Part shown: piece by piece, positions 33,957 through 43,437 of the stretch
How positions within the stretch are numbered: position 1 is the stretch's first letter
How the letters are laid out: each line of letters begins with the position of its first letter
Assembly (NCBI RefSeq): GCF_016890225.1
Contig: NZ_JAFELM010000030.1
Coordinates: 124,001 to 188,000 of the forward strand
Length of the DNA stretch: 64,000 nucleotides
From: Bacillus suaedaesalsae
GTDB lineage: Bacteria; Bacillota; Bacilli; Bacillales; SA4
Direction: 5' to 3'
Notes under the pieces: model-generated
What the model was told of the DNA's origin: nothing
What the model saw: the letters and a program-made list of their open reading frames with translations, nothing else
The model's database searches: none
Program-made: the position numbers and the translations under genes

Positions 33957-34760
33957 ATGAAACTTTATTTAGATCCCGGACATGGTGGTACAGACCCTGG
34001 TGCACAAGGAAATGGACTTAAGGAAAAGGATATAAATTTAGATATTGCTCTTAGAATTCGAAATATTTTACTAAACAATTATGATAATGTTGATGTGCTA
34101 ATGAGTCGGACGGGTGATACAACGAAAAGCTTAGAGCAGCGTACAAATGAAGCAAATGCTTGGGGAGCTGATTTTTATTTAGCCATTCATTGTAATGCGT
34201 TTAATGGCTCTGCACAAGGATATGAAGATTATATCCATAGTAGTTTGTCAGATAGTTCAACAACGGCTACCTACCAAAACATCATTCATGCAGAAGTGGT
34301 GAAGTTGAATCAACTTGTTGACCGTGGAAAAAAGAAAGCTAACTTTCACGTTTTAAGGGAATCAAGCATGTCTGCAATGTTAAGCGAAAATGGGTTTATT
34401 GATAATTCTCATGATGCAGCATTGATGAAAGATCCCACTTGGCGCCAAAGAGTTGCACAAGGTCATGTAAATGGGTTAGAAAAATCATTTAATATACAGC
34501 GCAAACAGACTAATGATACAGATACAGTTTATAAAATCATTGCAGGTTCTTTTAAATCTCGAGGAAATGCAGATCAACGCGTGGATTTTTTAAACTCCCA
34601 AAATATCGAGTCATATGTTGATACCGTTATAATATCAGGCGAGACGTGGTACCGTGTTCAAGCAGGAGCTTTTTCAAGCCGTGAAAATGCAGAAAGACGA
34701 TTAACGGTAGTGAAAAATGCAGGAATAACAGATGCGTATATTCTCTCAGAAAAAATATAA
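33957..34760 (+). CDS. Sporulation N-acetylmuramoyl-L-alanine amidase (CwlC-like) with SPOR domain, 267 aa
   Basis: The Amidase_3 domain covers residues 1-175: 'LYLDPGHGGTDPGAQG' with the zinc His, the Glu in 'LKEKDINLDIA', 'SRTGDTTKSLEQRTNEAN', 'FYLAIHCNAFNG', and the catalytic Glu in 'AMLSENGFIDN'. A SPOR peptidoglycan-binding domain follows (about 185-265: 'YKIIAGSFKSRGNA', 'YRVQAGAFSSRENAER'). There is no signal peptide, as in CwlC, which lyses the mother cell wall at the end of sporulation. The ATG has AGGAGG. Confidence 0.85.
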   Translation: MKLYLDPGHGGTDPGAQGNGLKEKDINLDIALRIRNILLNNYDNVDVLMSRTGDTTKSLEQRTNEANAWGADFYLAIHCNAFNGSAQGYEDYIHSSLSDSSTTATYQNIIHAEVVKLNQLVDRGKKKANFHVLRESSMSAMLSENGFIDNSHDAALMKDPTWRQRVAQGHVNGLEKSFNIQRKQTNDTDTVYKIIAGSFKSRGNADQRVDFLNSQNIESYVDTVIISGETWYRVQAGAFSSRENAERRLTVVKNAGITDAYILSEKI

Positions 34761-34762
34761 AA

Positions 34763-34792
34763 AAAGAAAGCGGAGCATCCCGCTTTCTTTTT
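34763..34792. terminator. Bidirectional terminator between the amidase gene and fabI
   Basis: AAAGAAAGCGG / CCGCTTTCTTT is an 11-bp perfect stem with a 6-base loop, A-run before and T-run after, in the gap between converging genes. Confidence 0.85.
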
Positions 34793-35567
34793 AGTTCGCT
34801 AAAATATTATACCCAGAATCAACGTGAATCATCTCACCTGTGATTCCGCGTGACATGTCACTGAAAAGGAATACTGCTGTGTCTCCAACTTCTTCTTGAG
34901 TTGTTGTACGGCGAAGTGGTGCTTTTTCTTCGATTTCTTTTAGAATCGAGTTAAAATCACTTACACCTTTTGCAGATAGTGTACGGATAGGACCTGCTGA
35001 GATTGAGTTTACACGAATACCTTGTTTTCCAAGATCGTTTGCTAAGTATTTCACACTCGCATCAAGAGAAGCTTTTGCAACTCCCATTACGTTGTAGTTT
35101 CCTACTACACGCTCTCCACCAAGGTATGTTAAGGTAACGATGCTTCCACCTTCAGTCATTAAATCCTTTGCAACCTTTGAAACGGCTGTTAACGAATAGG
35201 AGCTAATGTTGTGAGCTAACAGGAAACCATCACGAGTTGTGTTCATGTAGTCACCGTTTAGTTCTTCTTTGTTCGCAAACGCGATACAATGTGCTACTCC
35301 GTGAATTACACCGACTTGTTCTTTTATAGATGCAAAGCACTTTTCAATTTCTTCATCACTTGTAATATCACATGGTAATACAAGTGAATCATTTCGATCT
35401 AACGTTTCTGCTAAGTCACGTACGCTTTGCTCTAATCTTTCACCAGCATATGTGAAAACAAGACGAGCGCCAGCAGTATGTAAGGAGCGAGCAATCCCCC
35501 ATGCTATACTTCTTTTATTCGCTACTCCCATTACTACATATGTACGACCTTGTAAGGAAATACCCAT
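34791..35567 (-). CDS. fabI: Enoyl-[acyl-carrier-protein] reductase FabI
   Basis: It catalyses the last step of each fatty acid elongation cycle, reducing trans-2-enoyl-ACP with NAD(P)H. The features are 'VVMGVANKRSIAWGIA' (cofactor loop), 'GVAHCIAFA', the active-site tyrosines and lysine in 'LTYLGGERVVGNYNVMGVAK', and 'SAGPIRTLSAKG'. The 258 residues are standard. The ATG has AGGAGGAAG. A FapR-type operator precedes it. Confidence 0.95.
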   Translation of the reverse strand: MGISLQGRTYVVMGVANKRSIAWGIARSLHTAGARLVFTYAGERLEQSVRDLAETLDRNDSLVLPCDITSDEEIEKCFASIKEQVGVIHGVAHCIAFANKEELNGDYMNTTRDGFLLAHNISSYSLTAVSKVAKDLMTEGGSIVTLTYLGGERVVGNYNVMGVAKASLDASVKYLANDLGKQGIRVNSISAGPIRTLSAKGVSDFNSILKEIEEKAPLRRTTTQEEVGDTAVFLFSDMSRGITGEMIHVDSGYNILAN

Positions 35568-35599
35568 ATCTATCTTCCTCCTACATTTTATACCTTGTT

Positions 35600-35618
35600 A
35601 TTAGTACCTAGTCATAGT
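35600..35618. promoter_or_regulatory. FapR operator upstream of fabI
   Basis: ATTAGTACCTAGTCATAGT closely follows the FapR consensus ATTAGTACCTRRTACTAAT, with an intact left half-site. It lies about 35 bases before the fabI ATG, beside a TATACT -10-like sequence. FapR represses fatty acid genes until malonyl-CoA accumulates. Confidence 0.75.
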
Positions 35619-35766
35619 ATATCATAATGATTATGAAGTTGACTAGCACTTTACAAAATAATAGCTGCGATGAAGTTTTTCGTTCTTTTACTATTATTGA
35701 GAAATCACTCTCAAACTCACATCTACTACCTATACAAAAAAAAGAAGCCATATATAATATGACTTC

Positions 35767-37623
35767 TTACTCTCTTCCGTATTCTAATACCATTTTTAAC
35801 TCATCAACATATTCTCTTGATCCAGTCACAATGAGTCGGTCTCCAAATAGTAACTCTGTGTCTCCATGAGGCACGATAGTATCTTTCCCTCTGAATATAC
35901 GAACAAAAATAACGTCTCCTGTGAACGGGAAATTACGTAATTCAATTCCATTATATAAACTGTTTTTCATATTGATTTGATATAACGCTGTTTCTTGGTT
36001 TGTTAGTATGTTCATGACACTTGGCGCTTCAATCAAGGCACGTAACAACGTTTGAGTTGATGTTAGTACGGAGAACACTTCTACTTCATGTCCTTTCAAC
36101 TCCTCATCCACATCAGGTGACTCAGCACGGGCGATAACACGCTCAACTCCATTTTCCTTAGCATGAATCGCGATTTCTTTATTTACCTCTTGGTCACCTG
36201 TCGTAACAACTAAAATGTCTACATTAAAGATGTCATGTTTCTTTAATTCCTCAAGTGAGTAGCTTTCTAATTCAACGATTGAAAAAATAGAATCTGATAC
36301 TTGTTTTTCAATTTTGTCCTGTTTGACATGGAAAAGACTTGTTTCATATAAGTTTTTATTTAGCTCAAGTGTTGTAGGTAATGTATATTGATTTGCTCCG
36401 ATAAATGCAACCTTCTTTTTCGGACCTTCAAATTCCTGGGTTGGGAACAACTTTTTAAACGCAATTGGTGTAATGATACTCGTAATGACTGCAACTAAAA
36501 TTAACGCTCCAGACATTTTTGCATCTATAATACCGATACGTTCCCCAATCGTTGCAGCTGCAATGACTAATGATAGGGTGGAAGTTAGTAAAAACCCTGA
36601 GGCTAGAACAGTCTTCGTATCATACCAAAATCTCATTAAGTACACCGGGAAAATCTTCGAGATAAAAAGAGCAATTAATAATAATGGAATTAAATAAATA
36701 ACCTTTGGATCTTCAAATAATGACCATACATCTAGATTTACCCCTACCATTACGAAGAATATCGGAATTAAAAACCCGTATCCAAATGAATCAAGCTTAT
36801 GAACAAGGTCAGCATTCGGGGATAGTAAGGATACTAATACACCCGCTAAGAATGCTCCTAAAATATTTTCTGCTCCTACAGATTCAGATACACCAACTAA
36901 TACGATAATAAGTGTAAACACTGCTCTCGTTCCAATTTGTATCGTTCCTTTTGACATTGTTTCCAGGAATGAACGGTTTCTGAAACGTTTTCCAAGAAAA
37001 TAGAACGCTACACCTGCTGCGAATAAAATTAACAATAGCCACATGCTTCCTTGTCCTTCACTATACAGTGAAACAAAGACAGCAAGTAAAATCATCGTTA
37101 CTAAGTCAGCGATAACAGCAACAAGTAATATCGTTTGACCAACTGATCGTTTCATAAGGTTTGCTTCCTTAAGTGTAGGCACAACCACGCCAAGTGAGAT
37201 CGTCGATATAATTAGCGTCATTAGGAAGGCATTTTCTATAAATCCTGTCCAAACAAATATATAAGATAAAAGTAAAGAAAGGCCAAAAATCCCTATAAAA
37301 ATGAGTGTAGAAAGTAGAAAGGCGTTTGGAGCATCCTTTCCATTTGATAACTTTTCTTTCTTTTTCTTTCCTGCAAATGCGGTAAAATCAATTTCTAACC
37401 CACTTAAAAACATTAAGAATATAAAGCCAAGTGTAGACAATGTTTCAATCCACATATCGGGTTCGATTAAATTAAAGCCTGATTTCCCTATAATAAGACC
37501 CATTAAAATCTCAGCAACGACGACTGGTAAGAAGTTTAGCCTAAATCGATGCATTAATAATGGTGTCAGAAAAGCTACTAATACAACAATTAATAAAGAA
37601 GTAACTGATCCATGATGTTCCAT
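35767..37623 (-). CDS. yjbQ: CPA2-type monovalent cation:proton antiporter with C-terminal TrkA-type domains
   Basis: The N-terminal 390 residues form 11-13 membrane helices of the Kef/CPA2 transporter fold ('GLIIGKSGFNLI', 'LMFLSGLEIDFTAF', 'TISLGVVVPTLKEA', 'NILGAFLAGVLVSLL'). A cytosolic TrkA-N-like Rossmann segment follows at about 405-520 and a TrkA-C domain at about 535-615 ('GDTELLFGDRLIVTG'). These regulate gating by nucleotides. The 618 residues and position match B. subtilis YjbQ. The ATG has AAAGGGGG. Confidence 0.88.
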   Translation of the reverse strand: MEHHGSVTSLLIVVLVAFLTPLLMHRFRLNFLPVVVAEILMGLIIGKSGFNLIEPDMWIETLSTLGFIFLMFLSGLEIDFTAFAGKKKKEKLSNGKDAPNAFLLSTLIFIGIFGLSLLLSYIFVWTGFIENAFLMTLIISTISLGVVVPTLKEANLMKRSVGQTILLVAVIADLVTMILLAVFVSLYSEGQGSMWLLLILFAAGVAFYFLGKRFRNRSFLETMSKGTIQIGTRAVFTLIIVLVGVSESVGAENILGAFLAGVLVSLLSPNADLVHKLDSFGYGFLIPIFFVMVGVNLDVWSLFEDPKVIYLIPLLLIALFISKIFPVYLMRFWYDTKTVLASGFLLTSTLSLVIAAATIGERIGIIDAKMSGALILVAVITSIITPIAFKKLFPTQEFEGPKKKVAFIGANQYTLPTTLELNKNLYETSLFHVKQDKIEKQVSDSIFSIVELESYSLEELKKHDIFNVDILVVTTGDQEVNKEIAIHAKENGVERVIARAESPDVDEELKGHEVEVFSVLTSTQTLLRALIEAPSVMNILTNQETALYQINMKNSLYNGIELRNFPFTGDVIFVRIFRGKDTIVPHGDTELLFGDRLIVTGSREYVDELKMVLEYGRE

Positions 37624-37649
37624 TCATTTTCCCCCTTTTACAAAAGGTC

Positions 37650-37829
37650 CTAAAATACTTTTTTCTTAGACTTATTACTTTTATTCTTAAAACCTTCTGA
37701 TAAGTACTTGTTCGTAAACTTGTTCATCCAAAATAAGATGAAGTACCCATTTATTACTAGCATCCCACAAATGAGTAGAGATATCACGCAAAAACACTCT
37801 GATTGGATAATTAGTTGTTTTTTTGTCAT
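37650..37829 (-). CDS. Possible 59-aa single-helix membrane protein
   Basis: In the 331-base gap between yjbQ and the FtsW-like gene, a minus-strand frame from ATG 37829 reads MTKKQLIIQSECFCVISLLI, then a hydrophobic segment and a basic Lys/Asn-rich end. One transmembrane helix with a positive tail looks protein-like. There is no convincing ribosome site, so it may be chance. The rest of the gap shows nothing else. Confidence 0.25.
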   Translation of the reverse strand: MTKKQLIIQSECFCVISLLICGMLVINGYFILFWMNKFTNKYLSEGFKNKSNKSKKKVF

Positions 37830-37954
37830 AAAGTAATGAATGAAGACGAATTATGTATGTACCCTATTTTTACTAAAAGTAAACCAAATTTGTATTCTAG
37901 CCAAAAATTAGTAAAATGAAGTTAGTGAAAATGAATGTAATGAAGGGATTTGTC

Positions 37955-39127
37955 ATGAATACTGAAAAAAACGCACAACAGCGTATTGATTATAGTTTAT
38001 TGTTTATTTTATTTTTATTAGCTATTGCTAGTACAGTAGCAATTATAAGTGCTCAACCTACTTTACCAGAAAAACTAAAGAATATTAACTTCGTAGCTCA
38101 ACAGTGGCAATGGTATGTGGTTGGCTCTGTTGCAATAGCCGTTACGATGATTGTTGATTATGATAGATTTAAGCAAGTTGCTTGGTACTTATACGGATTT
38201 GGCTTTTTGCTGTTAGTAGGATTAGAGATTAACTTTCCGAGCTCACTCGTCCAAACGATTAAAGGTGCGACAAGCTGGTACAAGCTGCCTGGTATCGGAA
38301 ATTTTCAGCCATCCGAGCTAATGAAGATTTTCTTAATATTAGTTTTAAGTCAAATTATTGTGAACCATCGGGAAAAATATGTAGAAAGCTCTGTTAAATT
38401 AGATTTGTTTTTGCTAGGAAAATTATCGATAACGACTATTGCTCCTCTTCTGCTCTTAGTGAAACAACCTGATATGGGTATGTCGATGGTATTTATGTCG
38501 ATCTTTGCTTCCATGTTAGTTGTATCTGGGATTCGCTGGAGAATATTAGTATCAATTACTGCTGCATTTTTATCGTTGGTTGCACTACTTGTATATACGT
38601 TTTTTGCGTTTCCTGTCTTTTTTAAAGAGCATCTATTAGATGACTATCAGTTGAACCGATTTTATGGTTGGCTAGCTCCCTATGAGCATTCCAATGCACA
38701 AGGGTTCCAGTTGATTAAATCTCTCCTAGCAATTGGCTCAGGTGAATTATCCGGAAAAGGATATCTTCAAACAGAAGTATTTCTACCTGAATCACATACT
38801 GATTTTATTTTCGCCATTATTGCTGAGCAATTTGGGTTTATCGGTGCAAGTATTGTGATCGCATTATTTTTCTTATTAATATATCGAATGATTCACATCG
38901 CACTAGAATGTAACGATCCATATGGAAGCTACCTTTCTGCTGGAGTTATCGGGATGATTACTTTCCAAGTGTTTCAAAATATCGGAATGACGATTGGGTT
39001 ATTACCGATTACCGGCTTGCCTCTTCCTTTTATTAGTTATGGTGGTAGTTCCCTTGCGACGTATATGTTAGCGATAGGAATTATCTTGAATGTTCGATCT
39101 CGTACAAAGAAATATTTATTTGATTAG
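37955..39127 (+). CDS. FtsW/RodA/SpoVE-family cell-shape or division protein, 390 aa
   Basis: A polytopic SEDS protein with about ten membrane helices. The family features are 'WYKLPGIGNFQPSELMKI', 'LLLVKQPDMGMSM', 'FLPESHTDFIFAIIAEQFGF' and 'PLPFISYGGSSL'. SEDS proteins are peptidoglycan glycosyltransferases that work with class B penicillin-binding proteins. I choose ATG 37955 after AAGGGA; the 13 extra residues in the longer frame have no ribosome site. It stands alone and which SEDS paralogue it is cannot be decided from the sequence. Confidence 0.85.
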   Translation: MNTEKNAQQRIDYSLLFILFLLAIASTVAIISAQPTLPEKLKNINFVAQQWQWYVVGSVAIAVTMIVDYDRFKQVAWYLYGFGFLLLVGLEINFPSSLVQTIKGATSWYKLPGIGNFQPSELMKIFLILVLSQIIVNHREKYVESSVKLDLFLLGKLSITTIAPLLLLVKQPDMGMSMVFMSIFASMLVVSGIRWRILVSITAAFLSLVALLVYTFFAFPVFFKEHLLDDYQLNRFYGWLAPYEHSNAQGFQLIKSLLAIGSGELSGKGYLQTEVFLPESHTDFIFAIIAEQFGFIGASIVIALFFLLIYRMIHIALECNDPYGSYLSAGVIGMITFQVFQNIGMTIGLLPITGLPLPFISYGGSSLATYMLAIGIILNVRSRTKKYLFD

Positions 39128-39151
39128 AAGCAGCTTACCGCTGCTTTTTTT
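39128..39151 (+). terminator. Terminator after the FtsW-like gene
   Basis: AGCAGC-ttacc-GCTGCT followed by TTTTTTATTTT directly after the stop codon. Confidence 0.8.
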
Positions 39152-39203
39152 ATTTTGTAATTGTTCATAATAGTAGGAGAGCAATTTGGGAAGGAGAATT
39201 TTC

Positions 39204-39944
39204 ATGCAAATCGATGTAATTGGAGACATTCACGGTTGTTATGAGGAGTTTGTCACATTAACAAAAAAGCTTGGATATGAGTGGGACAATGATATCCCTA
39301 TTCACCCCGCTGGACGTGTTCTAGCTTTTGTTGGAGATTTAACAGATCGAGGTCCGGAGTCTATTAAAGTAATCAATATAGTCCATAAGTTAGTAATGGA
39401 AGAAAAGAAGGGTTACTACTGCCCAGGCAACCATTGCAATAAGCTATACCGCTATTTTTTAGGACGAAAAGTTCAAACTACTCACGGATTAGAAACAACC
39501 GTTGCCGAATATCAGGCACTCAAGCCAAAGGAACGTAATCTTGTGAATAACCGTTTCACAAGGTTATATGAAAGTTCACCCTTATACTTGCAACTAGATG
39601 AAGGGAAACTCATCGTGGCTCACGCAGGAATACGTGAAGACTATATTGGCCGAACTGACAAAAAAGTTCAAACGTTTGTGTTATACGGTGATATTACCGG
39701 AGAAACCAACCCTGACGGTACGCCTGTCAGACGTGATTGGGCACAAAACTATACTGGCTCACGATGGATTGTATATGGACATACACCAGTAAAGGAGCCC
39801 CGAATTATCGGAAACACCATCAACATCGACACAGGGTGCGTCTTTGGGGGCAAGCTAACAGCGTTTCGTTATCCAGAACTCGAAACTGTCTCCGTCCCTT
39901 CAACGATGCAATACGTTGAGGAGAAGTTTCGGTCGTTTAAATAA
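39204..39944 (+). CDS. prpE: Bis(5'-nucleosyl)-tetraphosphatase PrpE
   Basis: A metallophosphoesterase with the three classic motifs '[11 protein letters not shown]', '[12 protein letters not shown]' and 'CPGNHCNKL', then '[10 protein letters not shown]' and 'WIVYGHTPV'. B. subtilis PrpE cleaves Ap4A and acts as a phosphatase affecting spore germination. The ATG at 39204 has AAGGAG; the in-frame TTG at 39186 lies before that site. The 246 residues and the neighbourhood (yjbO, nadK, relQ) match B. subtilis. Confidence 0.88.
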   Translation: MQIDVIGDIHGCYEEFVTLTKKLGYEWDNDIPIHPAGRVLAFVGDLTDRGPESIKVINIVHKLVMEEKKGYYCPGNHCNKLYRYFLGRKVQTTHGLETTVAEYQALKPKERNLVNNRFTRLYESSPLYLQLDEGKLIVAHAGIREDYIGRTDKKVQTFVLYGDITGETNPDGTPVRRDWAQNYTGSRWIVYGHTPVKEPRIIGNTINIDTGCVFGGKLTAFRYPELETVSVPSTMQYVEEKFRSFK

Positions 39945-39987
39945 AGAAAAATCGGCACGGTGCCTAGCACCGTGTCGATTTTTCTTT
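39943..39987. terminator. Long bidirectional terminator after prpE
   Basis: AAAGAAAAATCGGCACGGTG pairs with CACCGTGTCGATTTTTCTTT with one mismatch around a GC-ctag loop; strong A and T flanks. It separates prpE from the convergent anti-sigma gene. Confidence 0.85.
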
Positions 39988-40000
39988 ATTTTGGTTTATA

Positions 40001-41041
40001 TTAATTTATTTGTTTCTTGTCTTTGCTTCTAACTACAATTTTGTATGGATATGTTTTGACTACATCTTTTAGTTCATCTGATTTAAGGAATTCTTCTACT
40101 GTTTGCTCTACCTTTGCTGCACGTTCTTTTGCATCTTTGTCTGTACTTTTTATAGATGTTTTCAGGATGATTTGTAACGGTGATGGATGGAACGAATAGG
40201 CAAAGCCTGTAACCTCATATTCTTTTTTACCCATCATGCCATCAATGATTACAGGGAACACATCTGCACCCCATTTATTCTCAATTTCCTATTGCTCCAA
40301 ATCAATTGTCACGACATCAATGGAATACTTCCCAATCTCTTTCCCTTCTAACGTTTGATGGAAGGTATTTTTTAATTCTTCAATTCTCTTTTCTGTTTTA
40401 GGGATATCTATTTGAAAATTAACAGTTTTATCGGTGGGTGATGAATAACCGTATCCATAGGTTAAAATATTGTAGTTATTCTCTTTTAGTTTTGTGACTG
40501 CTGTTTGTATGTTTTGCTCAATAAGCTTTTCTTTTTCTGTCATTTCTCTTGGTTTATGATCATATTGCACGGGTTCTGTTACTATAACTGTATATGCATC
40601 ATACCCTCTAGCTTTTAGTTGGCTGTAAACAATTTTTTCTACATCCTTCTGTATGGCTTCATTTACATCCTTCACATGAATGTCAATTTCCTTCTTTCCA
40701 TTAATTCCAATACCGATTCCATCAACTTGATAACCCTTGTCTGATAGTTCATCCCATATAACCTCATTTAGTGGCTTCAGATGTAGAATCTGATTTAAAT
40801 ATGGAATTTTTGCCGCAACCTCTGCCATGGTTGGTGAAACAAAGATTGAACCGAATAATAAACCGAAGGCTACTGCAGCAGCTCCAGCACAATAGATTAC
40901 TTTCATTCTTTTATGATTCTTTTGATTGAAATTCTCGTTTGCAATTCTTTGATGCACTTCCTTTTTAATTCGTGTCGTAATATCTGAATGATAATAGTCC
41001 TCGCTGTATGACTTCTTTGCTTTCTTTAACTCGTTATCCAT
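40001..41041 (-). pseudogene. Anti-sigma factor-like membrane protein (DUF4030 type) with an in-frame TAG
   Basis: From ATG 41041 the frame gives a cytosolic N-terminus, one membrane helix ('VIYCAGAAAVAFGLLFGSIF', about residues 47-67) and extracellular repeats 'VKDVNEAIQKDVEKIVYSQL' and 'TEKEKLIEQNIQTAVTKL'. TAG at 40289-40291 stops it after 250 residues. The same frame then continues for 95 codons (from 'EIENKWGADVFPVI' to 'DKKQIN'), which look like the last DUF4030-type unit. One base change explains this. The shortened 250-residue protein might keep sigma binding. It directly abuts the ECF sigma gene 41041-41608. Confidence 0.7.
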
Positions 41042-41608
41042 TAAAACGCCTCCTTTTCATTTTTAAGCATCTCAGAAAGTGCAAGCTTCCCTCTTTTTAA
41101 TCGAGTTTTAACAGTGTTTGAATTCACCCCTAGTGCTTCACTAATCTCCGTAATTTTTAAATCATGGAAGTAATGAAGAATAATCACTTCTCGATATTTT
41201 GGTTTTAGAGAGAGAACTTTTTGTAGTAACTGATTGTTCTCAGATCTTTCTACATATGTATCTTCTAAAGTTTCACTTCTTATCAAATGTTCTAATGCTT
41301 CTTTTTGAAAATACAAGATTTTATATTTTTTTCTGCGGACAAAATCCTTTGCAGTATTGACAGCGATACGGTAGATCCAAGATTTTATTTCAGCATCACC
41401 GCGAAACTTATCTAGATGACGGTAGCATTTAATAAACACTTCTTGCGCGATATCCTCAGCCAGACCTTTATCTTTCACAAATGAATATGCTAATAAATAC
41501 ACCTTTTCAGCATATAACGTCATTAGATCATCTAGTATTTGGTCCTTATCATTTTCACCTAAACTAGCCTCACGTTTGTCATGAAGTAAGTGTACCCTTT
41601 TGTATCAT
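41041..41608 (-). pseudogene. ECF sigma factor gene with a likely N-terminal frameshift
   Basis: The best start is ATG 41608 behind a perfect GGGAGGT site, but that frame ends at TGA after nine codons (MIQKGTLTS). One base over, the frame is open through 'HDKREASLGENDKDQILDDL' and continues as sigma region 2 ('LAYSFVKDKGLAEDIAQEVF', 'WIYRIAVNTAKDFVRRKKY') and region 4 ('LKPKYREVIILHYFHDLKI', 'LGVNSNTVKTRLKRGKLAL') to 41041. The only in-frame ATG, at 41523, has no ribosome site and cuts into region 2. So the gene is probably frameshifted, or the base call is wrong. Confidence 0.65.
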
Positions 41609-41682
41609 GTTGCTACCTCCCTTCCTTGCTTTCTACCCTTTAGACCAATTGACTTTTATATTGGTTTCATTTTACATAAAAA

Positions 41683-41708
41683 ACTAGCAATGATTAATCA
41701 TTGCTAGT
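41683..41708 (-). terminator. Terminator after yjbO
   Basis: ACTAGCAATGA-ttaa-TCATTGCTAGT, an 11-bp perfect stem. On the minus strand it is followed by TTTTTTATG. It lies at the stop of the pseudouridine synthase gene. Confidence 0.8.
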
Positions 41709-42592
41709 TAAAGTAAAGAATTCATATCGAGAGGTAACGGAATCTCAAAATACATATGTTCTTTTGTTATAGGATGAACAAACGACAATTCAGTACTATG
41801 TAGTGCTTGACGATTCATGAGTTTACGTGAGCCGCCGTACAAATCATCACCTATTAAGGGATGTCCCAAGTACGCCATATGTACACGAATTTGATGCGTT
41901 CTCCCAGTCTCTAGTTTTAAGGATACGTGTGATAAGTCTTTATATCTTCCGAACACATCAAAGTGAGTGATCGCAACTTGTCCATCATCTCTTACTTCTC
42001 GTTCAATAATACTGTCATCTTTTCTCCCAATTGGTGCATGAATGGTTTTATGATCTTCTTCAACAATTCCGTGCACAAAAGCTTCATATCTTCGTTTGAT
42101 TCCACTTACCTTTTGCACTTTTGAAAATAAATGATGAGTATATCGATGCTTCGCAACAATCAAAAGTCCAGACGTATCACGATCCAGCCTATTTACGATA
42201 TGAACTGTACTTGAAATATTGTTTTTTTCGTAATAGTAGAGAATTGCATTTGCAAGCGAACCAGTTGGGTGCTCACGAGAAGGAATAACAGACATAAATG
42301 GTGGTTTATTAATTACAAGAATATAATCATCTTCATATATAATACATAATTGAATATTTTCTGGCAGCAGATCACCGCTTCGTTTTTCAGGAGGGAAATG
42401 GACCTTTAGTACGTCCCCCTCCTTCAAAACATATCGGACTGTTACAGGGACATCATTGACAAGTATATTTCCCCCACCAAATTTTATATCTGTTAATGCT
42501 ACTTTTGAAATCTCTTGTCGTTTCAAAAATTCCCTAACTACTATTCCAGAAGCATCATTCATTATTTGCCATTGTAGTGTAAATACGTTCAC
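41708..42592 (-). CDS. yjbO: RluA-family pseudouridine synthase
   Basis: It isomerises uridine in RNA. An S4-like segment occupies residues 15-75 ('VREFLKRQEISKVALTDIKF'). The catalytic core follows, with 'VINKPPFMSVIPS' and the active-site Asp in 'HIVNRLDRDTSGLLIVAK', then 'LETGRTHQIRVHMAYLGHPL'. The 294 residues match YjbO. The GTG start has AAGGAG, though the 13-base spacing is long. The gene follows nadK by about 20 bases. Confidence 0.88.
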   Translation of the reverse strand: MNVFTLQWQIMNDASGIVVREFLKRQEISKVALTDIKFGGGNILVNDVPVTVRYVLKEGDVLKVHFPPEKRSGDLLPENIQLCIIYEDDYILVINKPPFMSVIPSREHPTGSLANAILYYYEKNNISSTVHIVNRLDRDTSGLLIVAKHRYTHHLFSKVQKVSGIKRRYEAFVHGIVEEDHKTIHAPIGRKDDSIIEREVRDDGQVAITHFDVFGRYKDLSHVSLKLETGRTHQIRVHMAYLGHPLIGDDLYGGSRKLMNRQALHSTELSFVHPITKEHMYFEIPLPLDMNSLL

Positions 42593-42612
42593 GTTCGATT
42601 GAATGCTCCTTC

Positions 42613-43410
42613 TTATTTGTCACCAACAAACGAATCACGAACTCTCTTCCAAAATGGGAATGTTCGAAAGCGAGCAAATTTTACTTTTTCATTCGCAACA
42701 CGATATTGAATGGATTTTACATCCTTATGTAAAAGTGTTAAGTGATCAATTGTAATTTGGAAATCCACATCGTTAATTGGTCTCAACATACACGTATGGT
42801 GTTTTGGTAAAACAAGTGGAGAACCGACCGTACGGAATACACGATTGTTTATGGATGCCATTTCTGCAATTTGAATGGCTTCAATCGATGGATGGAGTAT
42901 CGCGCCGCCTAATGCTTTGTTGTATGCTGTACTTCCAGTTGGAGTCGAGACACATAAGCCATCTCCACGGAACGTCTCAAAATGCTGGCCGCGAATTTCC
43001 ACATCCATCACGAGTGAACCCTCAACTGCTTTCACAGTACATTCATTTAAAGCTAAATACCTCGCTTCTTTTCCGCCATTTAAATGTCGTACAATGACTT
43101 CTAGTAGTGGATATTCAACGGTTTGATACGGTGTTTTCGCAATTGCAATCACAAGCTTTTCTACCTCTTCTGGAACCCAGTCTGCATAAAAACCTAAATG
43201 ACCTGTGTGAACACCGACGAAAGCTGTTTTATCTAAGCGCTTACTATATCGATGAAAAGCATATAAAAGAGTACCATCTCCACCTACTGAAATGACAATA
43301 TCGGGTTGGTCTTCATCATAAATCAAATCAAAATCTTGAAGATACGTTCTCATTTTCAACATAAGCGTATTGGATATATTGTCACCTTTACTCGTTATAG
43401 CAAACCTCAT
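42613..43410 (-). CDS. nadK: NAD kinase
   Basis: It phosphorylates NAD to NADP. The signature '[17 protein letters not shown]' is near residue 42-58. Further on are the 'NECTV' and '[21 protein letters not shown]' motifs, which bind NAD and the phosphate. The 265 residues match B. subtilis PpnKA (YjbN). The ATG has AGGAGGG. It lies between relQ and yjbO on one strand, with gaps near 20-30 bases, so relQ-nadK-yjbO is likely an operon. Confidence 0.93.
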   Translation of the reverse strand: MRFAITSKGDNISNTLMLKMRTYLQDFDLIYDEDQPDIVISVGGDGTLLYAFHRYSKRLDKTAFVGVHTGHLGFYADWVPEEVEKLVIAIAKTPYQTVEYPLLEVIVRHLNGGKEARYLALNECTVKAVEGSLVMDVEIRGQHFETFRGDGLCVSTPTGSTAYNKALGGAILHPSIEAIQIAEMASINNRVFRTVGSPLVLPKHHTCMLRPINDVDFQITIDHLTLLHKDVKSIQYRVANEKVKFARFRTFPFWKRVRDSFVGDK

Positions 43411-43437
43411 GTAACGGTCCCTCCTCTTTTTTATGCA

